Assembly: GCA_016647705.1 (NCBI GenBank)
Contig: CM028335.1
Location: 4,149,501-4,213,500, forward strand
Length of the DNA stretch: 64,000 nt
Reading direction: 5' to 3'
DNA from: Eucommia ulmoides
Lineage: Eukaryota > Streptophyta > Magnoliopsida > Garryales > Eucommiaceae
Shown here: positions 47,766 through 60,344 of the stretch, in pieces
Position numbering within the stretch: the stretch's first letter is position 1
Layout: the number at the start of each line of letters is the position of its first letter
Position numbers and translations under genes: made by a program
Notes under the pieces: model-generated
The model's database searches: none
What the model was told of the DNA's origin: nothing
Seen by the model: only the letters and a program-made list of their open reading frames with translations

Positions 47766-50449
47766 CAGTGGTATTTTAGAGTAATTGTGAAAATTCGGGG
47801 TGAAACTAGGACAATTAAAAATTCAAATAGAAAGTCTAGGGGTCAAATTGAAAATATAGAAACAGTAAATCTCAATTTAGGGAGGTAAATTGACATTTAA
47901 CTTTTAAATGAAACTTTCAGGGGGTGAAATTAAAAATCTTAGAAACTTTTAAAAGTTGAAAAGGATTAAAATCAAGGTTTAAAGGAAGTTGGGGGAGGAA
48001 AGAGCAATTAATTAAAAAAAAAATTATCATATATATATATATACATACACATAAACCGGCGGTCGGAGGAGCAGTTGGCCGGCAGGGAGTTGGAGAGAAA
48101 AACGACGTGGCACGCTTGGATTAAATCAACCCACTAAAATCATGCATGTGACCAGAATCAAGAAACTCATGATCGAGGGTCGGGAATCCATTCTGAAAAT
48201 GAGAGGAAAATCTAGAGAGAGAGAGGGTTCGGCCGGTGCTCCAATCGTCGCCGGAGGGGGTGTCGCCGTTCGGGCCGGTGGTGTGTGTTACTGTTGTAGT
48301 GGGTATGTGAGAATTCTTCAGTGTGTATATGATCGGACGGGTGGGTGTGTGTGTCTCACGTGGGTGTGCCGTTCTGATCGCCGACGATCGTGTGTGTGTG
48401 TGTGGGCTGTCCGTTCGTCGGGCGTGCATGTGCTTTGTCTGTCGTTTAGCCCGTCGTTCAGCCGGAGTATGCATGTGCGTTCTGTTCACCGGCAGTGTGT
48501 CGTTCATCCGTCGTGGGTGCTATGTTCTGTTCGGCCGGCGATCGCATGCCTGTGTGTATGTCGCTGCTCGTCTGGTGGCGTGGGGGTATTGCCGGCATAT
48601 GTGGGTTGTTGATCGTCGATATTGTCGAAGGTGTGTGAGTACTGGCAGTAAACCCAGAACTAGGAGCAGAGGAGAGAAAGAGAGAGAGAGGTCTGCGTGG
48701 AGGGGCGTTCGTCGATTTTGTTTAGTCGGTGGATATGTGGGTGGGCGGCTGTCGGCCGTCTGTGACGGTGTGCGTAGGTGGGTTCTGCCTTGCCAACGTG
48801 TGGTGCGTGGCCGGCCGATGGACACCCAAAACAGCAAACAGAAACGTGAAGCAGAAACAGGAAACGGAAAAAAGAAAAAAAAAAAAAAAAAAAAAGGGAA
48901 TTTGCAGAAACCACCCCAGGGAAATCTAAAACCGATCACGTGATCGCCAAACGACTTGGAAACAGGTGAAATTTCAATCGATGAATAATTTTCATGAAAT
49001 TAAATTTTCTCTAGCGTTACAAATCCTAAAATTTTAATAATTTCGTAACGATTAATTACTTTTAATTACGTGGTGCATAAAATAGTAACAATTCGAAATA
49101 TAGAGTCTGCATTGCACGATTAGGATGTTTTAGAGAAGATATTAATTTAGGCTCTGTTACTATTAGGTTCGCAGGTACCAGTGTCCCGATAAAGTATGGT
49201 CAGGGAAGGTTTGGGAGAGCGGATAACGAGGTAAGTATACTGTCTTCTTGCGAAACTATTTTTCCATGTATCTATATGATGGAATATGTATTTACTTAAA
49301 CTATATGAATTTATAAATGATATGGATCAAGCAGGATTTGGGTGAGTTGGTAAACTGGATTTTCAGAAGATTTCGGTGGTTTTTGAAAGGAAGTTGAAAA
49401 TGAATTTTTGATAGATTTGGTGAAATCAGACGGTGCTTTTTTTAAAAAGAATAGAAAACATCTGGGTTTTTTTTTTCAAAAAATGCCTGGTTTTCTAAAA
49501 ATAAAGGGTGAAAAAGTGGTTTTGATAAAATCAGACGTTTTCTTTAAAAGAAAGTGTGAAATAGGATTTTTTTTTTTTAATTTAAAAGTTGGTTTTGAGG
49601 AAAAGAGATAGACGTGGTGATTTGACGAGGTTGAGTAGACAATATTTATTGAGTTGTGATTCGATGATGTTGTATTTGATTTGACGATGTCATACATTTA
49701 TCTGTTTCGGTAGAGTGAGGTTATCCGCTTCGACGGAGTGATGTTTATCTGCTTCAGCAAAGTGATGTTAGACGTTATACTGCGCAGTGATTATCCACTT
49801 CGGCGGAGTGATGGGTGTTCGTAGGAAGGCATATCCTGCGGATGGTACGGTACCGTTGCAAACTCCCGATCGTGAGATTAAAACGATCACTAGGGCTGGT
49901 CAGCGTGTGTGTGTTTGAGAAGATGTTTTGAGATGTGGTAATTTGCTTATACTGAGTGATTTATTATTTACTATGGTGATTGGCATGATTCTTATACTGA
50001 ATGATTTTGCATGGAACTTATATGTAGTGCTTTATTCTCACTGCTAATATTATGAAAACCTTTGCGAACTACGTAATGTTTACATATTTAAGCTTGATCC
50101 ATTTAGATGTTGCAGAATAAACTATTATTACTATAAAAATGTTTTACTAAGAAGGCAATACACTCGCAGGTACAACGGCTAGGAGTCGGTCCCCTACTAG
50201 TACTAGGTAGAGCTACATGATGGAGTCATATAGGCGTTTGAGAGAAGCTGTCAAAGGCGAGCCTATAAAAGGTTCATGGATAAACACTTTTTGTTAATAA
50301 AATTTTGGGACGGGTGTGTCCCCCATAATAGATGTTTGTATTATACGGTGGGTGTATATTGTCATTCATTTGGTAATTTGGGTATTGGTGATGTCATGTT
50401 GTAGTCACGCCTGCCTCGGGATGACGGGGGTCCGGGACGGGCTGTGACA
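47766..50449 (+). mobile_element. Solo LTR 2, same family, 5'-truncated
   Basis: Similar to solo LTR 1 along its length: GTTCGTAGGAAGGCATATCC, GATGGTACGGTACCGTTGCA, TTTGCGAACTACGTAATG-type and 3' end GGGCTGTGACA match in order. The left junction lacks about 40 bases of the family start (TGTAAGACC is missing), so a clean 5-bp duplication cannot be set; CATTT occurs at both junctions (47761-47765, 50448-50452) but may be chance. It lies 171 bp of hAT sequence after LTR 1, in the same orientation. About 2.7 kb, no coding. Confidence 0.85.
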
Positions 50450-51094
50450 TTTGTGCCCAAAAAAAAGGTATTGATTGCAAGAGTCAAGTTTATCTTGATG
50501 TGTCAACTAGATGGAACACTACTTATTTCATGTTGGAGAGGGCAATTAAATTTGAATTAGCGTTTGACCGATTGGTGGAAGAGTGTACACAAATTAATAG
50601 AGTTTTTGATGATGATGATGATGATAAAGAAGATGATGTAGATGATGCTGAGAATGTGAGAGGAAAAAAGGCTAGAAAGGTTTTGGGTCCACCAACTAGT
50701 GGGGATTGGGAAAAAACTAAGTTGTTTGTAAAATTTCTTAAATTATTTTACAAATCGGAAATGGATAAGTTTTTGCTTGATTCTTGTGAGAAAGAAAGTA
50801 ATAATTTTGATATATTGGGGTGGTGGAAGATAAACTCGTCGAATTATGCAATTCTCTCTCAAGTAGTGAGGGATGTGTTAGCCATTCCGGTATCTACCGT
50901 TGCTTCAGAATCTACTTTAAGCACCGGTGGACGCATTCTTGATCCATTCCGAAGTTCATTGTCAACGAAGATGGTGGAAGCCTTAATTTGCTTTCAAAAT
51001 TGATTGTGTCGGTCAACTCCTATCAATCTTCAAGAAACAATGGAACAAGTTGAACAACTTGATCTTATTGACGTGGAGGAAGGTAATAAAAAAT

Positions 51095-51965
51095 AGAAAA
51101 TATTTGTTTACAATTCATAGTTTCTTATCCTTGTTAATGCATTAATTTATCTCCTTTTTTAATTGTAGATCTTGGTCAACCTTTTTTTTCCGGAATCAAA
51201 GATTATTAACGAGTGACGGATTATCCGAAATCAGAGATTATTTTTTGGGACTGTTGTTATTTTTTTGGGACTGTCATGTAGTGACGGATCATCCAACCAG
51301 AGATTATCAACTAGTGAGTAGTGATTGTTAATTTTTTGGTATTGTTGTTAATTTTTTGGGACAGCAAGTTTGAGTCTTTGGGAGACTATTGTTAATTTTT
51401 TGGGACAGCAGGGACTGTTAATTTCTTGGGAAAGCAGGGACTGCTGTTATTATTTTTTGGGACTGTCGTGTTAATGGTTTGGGATTGTAAGTTTTTTTAA
51501 ATTTTTGTGCTGTATTGTATTGTTGAAATATGTTGTGTTGGTGAATTTTATTATGTGCTAAAGTTATTGATGAATTGTAGTTTCTGGACTATTAATTACT
51601 GAATTGTATTTTATGGATTATTAATTAGTGAATTATATTGTGTCATAAAACAATATTTCAAAATATAATTTCCATGTATTATAAAACAATCATTTTGGGC
51701 CATTAAGAATTGTGTTGGTTAATGGGCTAAAATTGAATTTGGATTAATTCACTAAGGAAATTGGCTGTGCAAAAAAACTCATGAAAATAAATTCAAACCC
51801 AAAACCGAAAATCGCACTGAACCGAGAGAAATCGTAGTGACGATTTTTTTCACCTATTGAAACCGAACCGTCAGGGAGCAGTTTTCAGTTTGTGAAAACG
51901 GATAATTTCGGTTCAGGGACAAAAAAATGGCAAAACCGTACCGAACCGAACCGTGAACACCCCTA
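51095..51965. other. 3' part of the hAT element
   Basis: Noncoding. Words TTTTTTGGGACTGT/TTTTTGGGACAGCA recur about eight times at 51230-51480. The terminal 150 bp are rich in AACCGAACCG words as at the left end. Confidence 0.7.
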
Positions 51966-52620
51966 ACTGTGCTAGTCAATTACATTTAAATAACATTCTA
52001 TAATTTTTTAAGTAAGTGAAAATATAATCAACTACCTATCAATAATATATCTACAACTTTTATCAATAATATATCTACAACTTTTTAAATACTAGAAATG
52101 AAATTAATTTTTAAAAAATGTTTTTTGTAATTTTTTAAATAATAATAAAGATAGTCAATTATTTATAAATAATATTTCTTGAACTTTTTAAAATAATAAT
52201 ATTTGTATAACTTTTTAAATAACTAAAAAAAGTAGTCAATTAAATTCAAATAACATTATATAATTTTTCAAGTAACTAGAAAGGTAATCAAATACTAACA
52301 AGTAATATTTATTCAACTTTTTAAAAGATAAAATATAATTAATTAATGAATAATATTTTTACAACTATTCAAATAACGAGAAGATAATCAATTACTGGCA
52401 AATAGTCTTTAAAATTTTCAAATGACTAAAATGATAAGTAATTGCTTAAAATAATATTTCTATTAACTTTTTAAATACTAGACAGATGAAAGATCGCAAA
52501 TATAATTTTCTCATAATTTTTAAATAACTGAAAAGGTTGCAAATTTTTTATAAATAATATTTTTATAAATATGAATAATTTCAAGTAATAGCATGTTGGT
52601 TTGATTAATCAAAATTGCGT
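51966..52620. repeat. Degenerate ~65-70 bp repeats, right part
   Basis: Continues the array at 43111-43259: AATAACTAGAAAGGTAATCA, AATAATATTTNTACAACTTT and AGTCAATTAC words recur about every 65-70 bp. The hAT element inserted within this array. Confidence 0.75.
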
Positions 52621-52798
52621 AAGTTGATCCGGACACACCTTACCATAAAAATAAAAATAAAAATCACTACAAAAATTCCAAAAAAAGACCCATTGTAGTA
52701 CTATTTCTTGTACTTTTATTTTATTTTGTCTTTTCTATTTTAAAAATATATATTTAATTTCCTTTAACTTATAATAAATTGTGACACTAACGTTTTCT

Positions 52799-53253
52799 TG
52801 TTGGAATATTTTTTATAGGCTAATATTAATTGAATTAATTATTTTACAAACACGGATTAATGGACAGTTTATTATTTAAGCAGTCCAAATAATCAGTGAT
52901 CATATTTTGATTTAGATTGTGACATATTTTATGTAGAAGTCTAATTAAGTGGCAAGTATAGGTCAAGGGTTTCGTTGAAACCCATTATGAGATGGCCCAA
53001 CGAGAAACCCTAATATATATATAACTAGATCCCCTCCCTAGTCTAGATTAAGGGTTTCTTCTCATTGAAAGCCGCCACCACAAAATCTAGATCATAAGGA
53101 GGAAAATCTAGTTAGTAATCCTCTACGACAGATTCAATCTCATGCGATGGCCGAGACAGGTACGCTTTCGATTACCGTTTTTCATTATTGTGTCTCAATA
53201 ATCATGTATGCTTTAAATTATTGTTTAATTTCGTTTTATTATGATTATGAGAA
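52799..53253 (+). repeat. 5' LTR of the non-coding element
   Basis: Aligns with 59877-60329 over its whole length with scattered substitutions, roughly 85-90% alike by eye. It contains CTAATATATATATAACTAG, a possible TATA region, near 53010. Confidence 0.88.
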
Positions 53254-56200
53254 GTATCGGAGCCTACATACATGATTTAAGATCTACAATTAATTTTTGA
53301 AATTTTCTTTAACTTCTGCTCATTTGCGAAACCGAAACTTGCAGTCACGATTTCATGAGATTTTTTGTTCAATTAACTGTAAAACATTAGGGCTTTTATT
53401 TTCATAGATTCAAGCTTTAAATTGATATATTATACGTGCAATTTGGTTATGTAATCAGAGAGAATTTTGACATTGAAGTTTCAACTACGAACCCTAGAAA
53501 ACTCCCGAAACCGAAACTTGGGGCCGTGATTTAAGATTTAATTTGATATATTACACATGCTATTTGGTTGTGTAATTAGGAAGTATTTTGTGGTTTAATT
53601 TTCAACTTCGAAACCCTAGTGAAATCGAGATTCATTTTAAAATCGACGGATATAGACGCGGTTTTGATACAATTAAACATCATATAAAGGCTTTAAATTA
53701 ATATTAGGTACAAACTCATATAAAATTCGGTAGAAATAAGGGTTAAAATCAAGTTTTAAGTTTTTGGCCATGGAAGATTGAGAAAATCTCAAACCGCGAC
53801 TTATTCTTGATTTTTGGTGATATTTATATTAATTTTTCTTTAATTAATTGTTATAGTCATGTTAGAAAAACATAAATCTACATAAACCCATAAAAAAAAT
53901 TGAAGAAAATAGCGCAATTTTAGGGCTTTACAAAAGTGGGTCGAAACCACTCAATTCAGACCCGGCTGGAGGTTAAAGATAACCTCTAGCTGGTCTGGCC
54001 TTCCCCCACTCGCACAACATGCGCGTGGGGGCACGTGAGGCATTGTTCGGGACCCGGTTTGAGTCCTTTTTTTTTCTTTTTTTTTTCTGTGCACTTGTTT
54101 TCATGCCCTCTAATGTTCTGTAAAATTTATTTTATTTTTAGAGGATTAAAAATAATTTTTAGTTAATTATTACTTATTATGTGATTTAATTAGCTTAAAA
54201 TTATTTTTAGGCATGATTTTCTATTGAAAATTTTACAGAAATTATATTGGATCATTTGGAACAGGATTGCAGAACTTACTCTCTCTAGATTAAGATTTAT
54301 TGATGTGTACTCTCCTAATTAGTTTTAATTCACTAAAAACTAGCTTAATAGTTTCAGTTGTTCTAATTTCTTAGATTTTGAGTTGAATGAAATATGATAT
54401 GAGAACTTCCAATAATTTGGGATGTGAATTATGTTTCCGTTCTGGAGTATTCCAAAAATAGAAATATGTTTGACAAATTATTCTGTGTAGATCTATTGCA
54501 ACCGATTTGGATTTTGATGTCATCCTTTTAATTTTAGCTTATCTATGGTGGTTTAATTCATCACTGAACTTTTCTTAGAATATCTTATTATTTTTTAACT
54601 GTCCAAATCTGTTGTTCTTAGCTTTTCTATATATCATTTAGCATTTTCCATTTTGATTAATATAAAATAAAAGTGAGATAGTAAACAATCTTGTTATTGA
54701 ATTGAAATTCTATTTTGCGATTGATCGTGAATTGTTTAATTTTTCTAATCATGATTTCTTGATATCACTTGGAGCATATCAATTTTTTTTGGTGGATTAT
54801 TTTAGTAGTTATGATTAAATTATTTTTAATAATCAGTTATAATTTCTGATTGTCGCATTTAATTTTCAGATTTATACTAAAGAAAATTATGATATCATAA
54901 TTAAAGTACATTATAACATTGCGATTCTTTTGACTTACTCTCTAATTTCATTTAGTTACATTTTGAGTTGTTCCATTTAATACTCATTACATTTAGAGAT
55001 TTTGATAGTGGAATATATGATGCAGTTGCATTCTACTACCATAATCTCTTACTACAAATCTAAAAGTTAAATAGATAAATATGAAATGTACAAATCTGAA
55101 AGTTAAATAGAACAATATGAAATGCGACCGACTGCTAAAAATTAGGCATTAATAAGTCAACATATTCATATATTTGAGGAAATTGTTTTGTTGCTGTAAA
55201 TTATGAGCATATACATATTGACTATTAATTAGTGTTGATCCTCTAATAGAAGGTGGACAAATTTTACTTTATTTTAATTGCTGCCTCATTTTAGATAATT
55301 GAATCGATCTCTGATAATGGAAATTATAAAGGAAATTGGACATTGTTTTTTTTTTTTTTTTGTCATACATCCTCTTGCTTCATTACTATTTATATACAAT
55401 AAACTCCATACTACCTAAGTAGTTTTTATTAATTGTAAATTGATAGAGTAAGCATTATAGGAATAATGCATATATTCTTTTCTTGGATTTGTCATATGAT
55501 TAATAGACAATGATAAGTTATTATTCATGTAAAAATGGAGTTTATCTCTATTATTTTAAAGAGCAAACATGAGAGCTCAAAGAAGGCAACTCATGTTTTG
55601 AGTTTTATTATCTTGGCTCATGAAGAAGCATCCCAAAGTCTTCTTCATATTCTATGTAATTTTCAATTGATCATGAATATGTGACCCTAGTTCGAATTAG
55701 ATGATTGAGTAGTTGCATATTGCTCATAGAATGAGCTATAAAGGGTGTATTTATTTTATTTTGGGGATATTATTCTTTGTTGAATCTTACACCACTTGTG
55801 TTACTTAATCCTGAGTTAAGGTTTTCTTTGAGACTAAGTTAAACCAATTAGGTTTTCTATTTTAAAACTTTTGTTTGATGTTGGGCGTATTGAATTCTAC
55901 GTCGATATTGGGGTTTCACTCAATATCCGTTCACAATAGTTTGTCAAAATTCCACCTTGCCCCTGATAAGAACGTCGACGTTCATTTGATAGAATTGAAG
56001 GGCGGCAACGAGGTGGTGGCAACGTTCAGGTGGTAAGGTAGAGGGGATTGAAATTAGGGATATAGGTTTTGACACTAAGTACTCTGAAAATTTAACTAGA
56101 ATCTCACTTGTTCCAAGTAGTTTCAATTTAAACGTATAAGATGTCTTATTAACTTTATATGTTCTTTTCTAAAGTACAATGAACTGAAACTAGGAAGAAT

Positions 56201-57171
56201 GATTAATTACACAATTAACCCCTAAAGTTTAGAGGTTGTGTAAATTTGGTTGTTTCGATTATTGTCCAAATGATTGTTTTATTCATGTAATTGATAGTTA
56301 GAAATCCTAAAGTGCATCGACTCCTTATCTTTCTATTTGTTGTCTTTGTGAAATACTTACATGAAGTGACATGATTGAGATAATTATATTCTTATTTTAT
56401 TTTGATAACCTGATGGAAGCTAAATTGAATAGAGCACTATCGAGAAGTGGTCATATATGATCAGATGTATAATATGTATTTAGAAATTTTAATGGTTTAA
56501 ATATGATGTTAATAACTAATTTGGTTATTACGAAAATGAGATCTTTCATTTTTCAAATTTGGGCTATGTTTGGGGCAATATATTTGCGTTTTGGAATGGA
56601 AAAAAAAATATTGAGTTATTTTTGTACAATTTCGCATGGATTTCTTCTTGTATTGCCTAGGCCTTAAAGTGTTTAATGGGTCATACATATATTCTGATAG
56701 GCATGTTGAGCCATTAATTATTTATTAATTAACAAGCCTCATGAAATTAATAATATGGATAAATTATTCATGAACATGTGAGAATGCCTTAAATCGAAAA
56801 CACTATTACTGTGATTAAAATATCTTGGTAGGGATCTAAGTTTGGGCTCATTATATAGATATTGATTTTGTATTTGGGCCTATGTAATATCTCAGTCAAC
56901 TGGACTTTCTTAGTTACATCTTTCGGCCTTTCAGGTTCATATTAAGGAATCCATAAAAATACTAATTATGCTTAATTATAATTTTTCAATTTTCAAGTCC
57001 TTAATTTTTTATTCTAATAGAGACTAATTTGATAATTAGTTTAAGAGTATAGTAAAATTGTTGTTCAAATTTTTGCAACTATAATTGATCATTGATCACT
57101 GAAAGTACATTTTGTAACGTACACCATCTTGTTGTGATCATATGCATATATGTGGCTAATATGCACTGTTG

Positions 57172-58495
57172 TGGTTGGATAATATTGTTTAATTTTTTCA
57201 ATTTGGAATGGTTGTTTGTGAATTGTTGATGTTATTTTACCAAAGTGATTTAATCAACATAGTTTGCAAGTTTTCGAGTTCCTATTTGTTGATGAAATTT
57301 TTTTAGATTAATTTGTACATTCACCTATCAAAATAGGGTTATTGTGCAGATTAATTTAATTGTTGGATAATATAGTTTAATTTTCTCAATTTCGATTGGT
57401 TACTTGTGAATTGTTGAAGTTATTTTATCAAAATGATTTAACAAATATAGTTTGCAAATTTTCGAGTTCCTATTTTGTAGATGAAATTTTTTTAGATTAA
57501 TTTGTATGTTCACCTATCCAAATGGGATTATTGTGCATATTAATTTAATTGTTGGGTAATATATCTAAATTTTTTCAATTTGGAACGTTTACTTATGAAT
57601 TGTTAAAGTTATTTTACCAAAATGATTTAACCAATATAATTTGTAAGTTTTCGAGTTCCTATTTTGTTGATGAAAAAAAATTAGATTAATTTATACATTC
57701 ACCTGACCAAAGGGGATTAGTGTGCAGATTAATTTAATTGTTGGATAATATAGTTTAATTTTCTCAATTTGAAATGGTTGCTTGTGAATTGTTGAGTTTA
57801 TTTTACCAAAGTGATTTAACCAATATAATTTTGCAAGTTTTCGAATTCTTATTTTGTTGATGGAAAACTTTTAGATCAATTTGTACATTCACCTACCCAA
57901 AAGGGGTTATTGTGTAAATTAATTTAATTGTTGGACAATATAACTTAATTTTTCTATTTTGGAATGTTTACTTGTAAATTATTGAGATTATTTTACCAAA
58001 GTGATTTAACCAACATAATTTGCAAGTTTTCGAGTTCTTACTTTATTGATGAAAAAATTTCAGATTAATTTGTGCATTCACCTATCCAAAGGGGGTTATT
58101 GTACAGAGTAATCTAGTTGTTGAGTAATATAACTTAATTTTTTCAATTTGGAACGTTTGCTTGTGAATTGTTGAGGTTATTTTACCAAAATGATTTAACC
58201 AATATAGTTTGTAAGTTTTCGAGTTCCTATTTTATTGATGGAAATTTTTTTAGATTAATTTGTGTATTCACCTGCCCAAATGGAGTTATTGTACAGATTA
58301 ATTTAATTATTGGACAATATAGTTTAATTTTTTCAATTTGAAACGTTTGCTTGTGGATTGTTGAGATTATTTTACTAAAATGATTTAACCAATATAGTTT
58401 GTAAATTTTCGAGTTCTTATTTTATTGATGAAAAAATTTTAGATTAATTTGTGTATTCACCTACGCAAAGGGGGTTATTGTGCAAATTAATTTAA
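57172..58495. repeat. About 190-bp tandem array inside the LTR element
   Basis: Seven imperfect units start with GTTGGATAATATAGTTTAAT-like sequence near 57172, 57361, 57551, 57740, 57930, 58118 and 58308. Each contains TTTTCGAGTTCCTATTTTGT and CACCTACCCAAAGGGG followed by TTATTGTGCA. Looser copies of the CCCAAAGGGG word continue to about 59030 (TATCCAAAGGGGAGTTTGTG, GTCCAAATGGGAGTTTATG). Confidence 0.9.
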
Positions 58496-59339
58496 TTGCA
58501 TAAAGATATTATGTGAGATAAATAATTTGATAAATTTGTTTGCCCAAAGGGAATGAATTTTAAAAAATTATTTATTTCATTATATTTTGAAAGAAATATA
58601 TGGATTTGAAGATCAATCTACCCGAAAGGGATAAATTTTTGAATCTGTAAATTTTTCTTATTTTGTTGATCATCGATTAAAGAATAATTGTTTATTGTAA
58701 ACTCTATCCAAAGGGGAGTTTGTGATAACACAATTGATTATTATATTGTATTATCTATGTTTAATTGAGCATTTTGTCTATTGTCCATAATTGATTTAGT
58801 TATAATTTTTTTGTGAAAACAGTGTTTTTTTTTTTTTTTTGAATTACAATAACACCACAATGAAATTCTAAATTGATTCTTTAATTTAATGGGTCTCTAT
58901 AATTTTCTTTATTTTGATGATTGTATCGTGTAAGTATTGATCACTATTACTATAAAATTTTCTTTATTTTGTTGATTTTCATACTTAGAGAATAATTGTT
59001 TATTATAGACTCTGTCCAAATGGGAGTTTATGATAACGCAATTGAATCTTATATTGTGTCGCTTATACTTATTTGAGCATTTTGATTCTCTGATTTAATG
59101 GGAGCTTTTGTATTTCCTTTAATTTTGATGATTACGTTGTAACCACTATTGTTATGCGTTTTGAAAAAATAAAATCTATTTGATTATCATCATTATTGCG
59201 TATTATATTGTTGCATATCATATTATTTAAATTGATTATACAATATGATATCTTAAGATATTGTGCCTTAAGAATTACAGTTGTATACTTTTGCCTATCA
59301 CAAATCACTATTTTGAGATCTCGTTATGTATTATCAGTG

Positions 59340-59535
59340 ACGGATGACTTGTTAAAGTCATGCAATTTCATATTGTTGAGAAATTGCAGCAGTTTCATTT
59401 TGTTGAGAAACTACAATTAGCAATTTCATTTTATTGAGAAATTGAAACAATTTCATTTTGTTGAGAAACTATAATTAGCAATTTCATTTTATTGAGAAAT
59501 TGCAATTACAATTTCATATTGTTGAGAAATTATAA
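59340..59535. repeat. Short tandem repeat CAATTTCATTTTGTTGAGAA
   Basis: CAATTTCAT(T/A)TT(G/A)TTGAGAAA recurs about six times within 200 bp, upstream of the polypurine tract of the non-coding LTR element. Confidence 0.85.
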
Positions 59536-59876
59536 TGAGGACCGATAAGAACAGTACATATTGATAATGATCACATGTTGGCATTACTTTCTTACTACAC
59601 TACTGGGTTTACGATCCATATCAATATGGTTATAAGTATTTGTGAGTATAAAAGTCTTATATTTGCTGAGATTAACATATAAACTATTATAATCTAATAT
59701 GAAGGTCATGTTGGACCAGATAAGTTTATCAAGATGTTACTTAAAGACTATCATTTCTTTAAACAAAAGGTGTGGCCACAACAAAAATAATTATTTTTTT
59801 TTTTTTTTTTTTTTTAACCCAAGAGTTTTATGTTCAAAATTAAATTTATTCAATTAATGTAGCCCAAGTGGGAGAA

Positions 59877-60329
59877 TGTTGGAATATTTTTTATGGGTTA
59901 ACATTAATTGAATTAATTGTTTTACAAACACGGGTTAATGGATAGTCTATTATTTAAGCAGCCCAAATAATCAGTGATCATATTTTAATTTGAGTTGTGA
60001 CATCTTTTATGTAGAAACCCAATTAAGTGGCAAGTGTAGGTTTAGGGTTTCGTTGAAACCCGTTATGAGAAGGCTCAACGAGAAACTCTAGTATATATAA
60101 CTAGGTTTCCTTCTTAGTCTAGATTAAGGGTTTCTTCCCATTGAAAGTCGTCACCACAAAATCTAAATCATAGGGAAGAAGACCTAGTTAGTAATCCACT
60201 GTGACAGATTCAATCTTCTACGATGGCTGAGACAAGTACACTTTTGATTACTGTTTTTCATTGTTATGTCTTAATAATCATGCATGCTTTAAATTATTGT
60301 TTAATTTTATTTTATTGTGATTATGAGAA
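59877..60329 (+). repeat. 3' LTR of the non-coding element
   Basis: Starts TGTTGGAATATTTTTTATGG directly after the polypurine tract and ends near TTATGAGAA, where similarity to the 5' LTR stops. Confidence 0.88.
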
Positions 60330-60344
60330 ATAATCAACTTTTCT

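Larger units (their letters stand above)
44031..51094 (+). pseudogene. hAT transposase (DAYSLEEPER/RICESLEEPER type), split and deleted
   Basis: Pieces at 44031-44879, 47596-47765 and 50453-51094. The first has a BED zinc finger (FVWKHFT, then CNYCSKDFARDSRKN and VHLEQRCDKYPF), then after a frame change near 44345 the catalytic region: LATMVIIDELPF, LTTDTWTSLQNLNYMCLT with the first Asp, and TVDNASLKNGA with the second. It stops at FLHVRC where an LTR enters and resumes as CYAHILNLIMCKGLKEMDE. After the second LTR comes KKGIDCKSQVYLDVSTRWNT, and the hATC dimerisation domain NFDILGWWKINSSNYAILSQ and VASESTLSTGGRILDPFRSS near 50810-50965. A deletion joins FLKLFYKS to EMDKFLLD, removing a large part of the middle. 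The stop at 51001 replaces a Trp codon, beyond which the frame continues. Confidence 0.9.
43260..51965. mobile_element. hAT transposon, nested by two solo LTRs
   Basis: Ends TAGGGGTGTTCA and its complement TGAACACCCCTA form the terminal inverted repeat. Flanks ATTGTGCT (43252-43259) and ACTGTGCT (51966-51973) are an 8-bp target duplication with one change, diagnostic of hAT. Subterminal AACCGAACC-like words occur at both ends (GAACCGAAACC near 51860, CTGAACCAAACCGAC near 43292). Without the two LTR insertions it would be about 3.3 kb. The transposase has frameshifts, stops and an internal deletion, so the element is inactive. Confidence 0.92.
52799..60329 (+). mobile_element. Large non-coding LTR element (LARD-like, Copia-type ends)
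   Basis: Two LTRs of about 455 bp (52799-53253 and 59877-60329) in direct orientation, both starting TGTTGGAATATTTTTTAT, enclose 6.6 kb. After the 5' LTR GTATCGGAGCCT (53254-53265) resembles the initiator-Met tRNA primer site common in Copia elements; before the 3' LTR stands the purine tract AAGTGGGAGAA (59866-59876). No gag or pol similarity and no open frame above about 75 codons occurs inside. This is the definition of a large retrotransposon derivative that depends on another element's proteins. TTTCT occurs near both outer edges (52794, 60340), but I cannot fix a duplication. Confidence 0.85.

Noticed and set aside
48121..48943. Cys/Val-rich and Thr/His-rich frames up to 206 codons
   Set aside because: They follow GTGTGT-rich DNA in the second solo LTR on both strands; no domain and no start context.
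44880..50449. The two LTRs as the ends of one retrotransposon
   Set aside because: Only 171 bp lie between them and these encode hAT transposase in continuity with the outer pieces; LTR 1 has its own 5-bp duplication.
53143..53160. ATGGCCGAGACAGG in the 5' LTR as a gene start
   Set aside because: The frame closes quickly, and the copy in the 3' LTR (ATGGCTGAGACAAG) shows it is LTR sequence.
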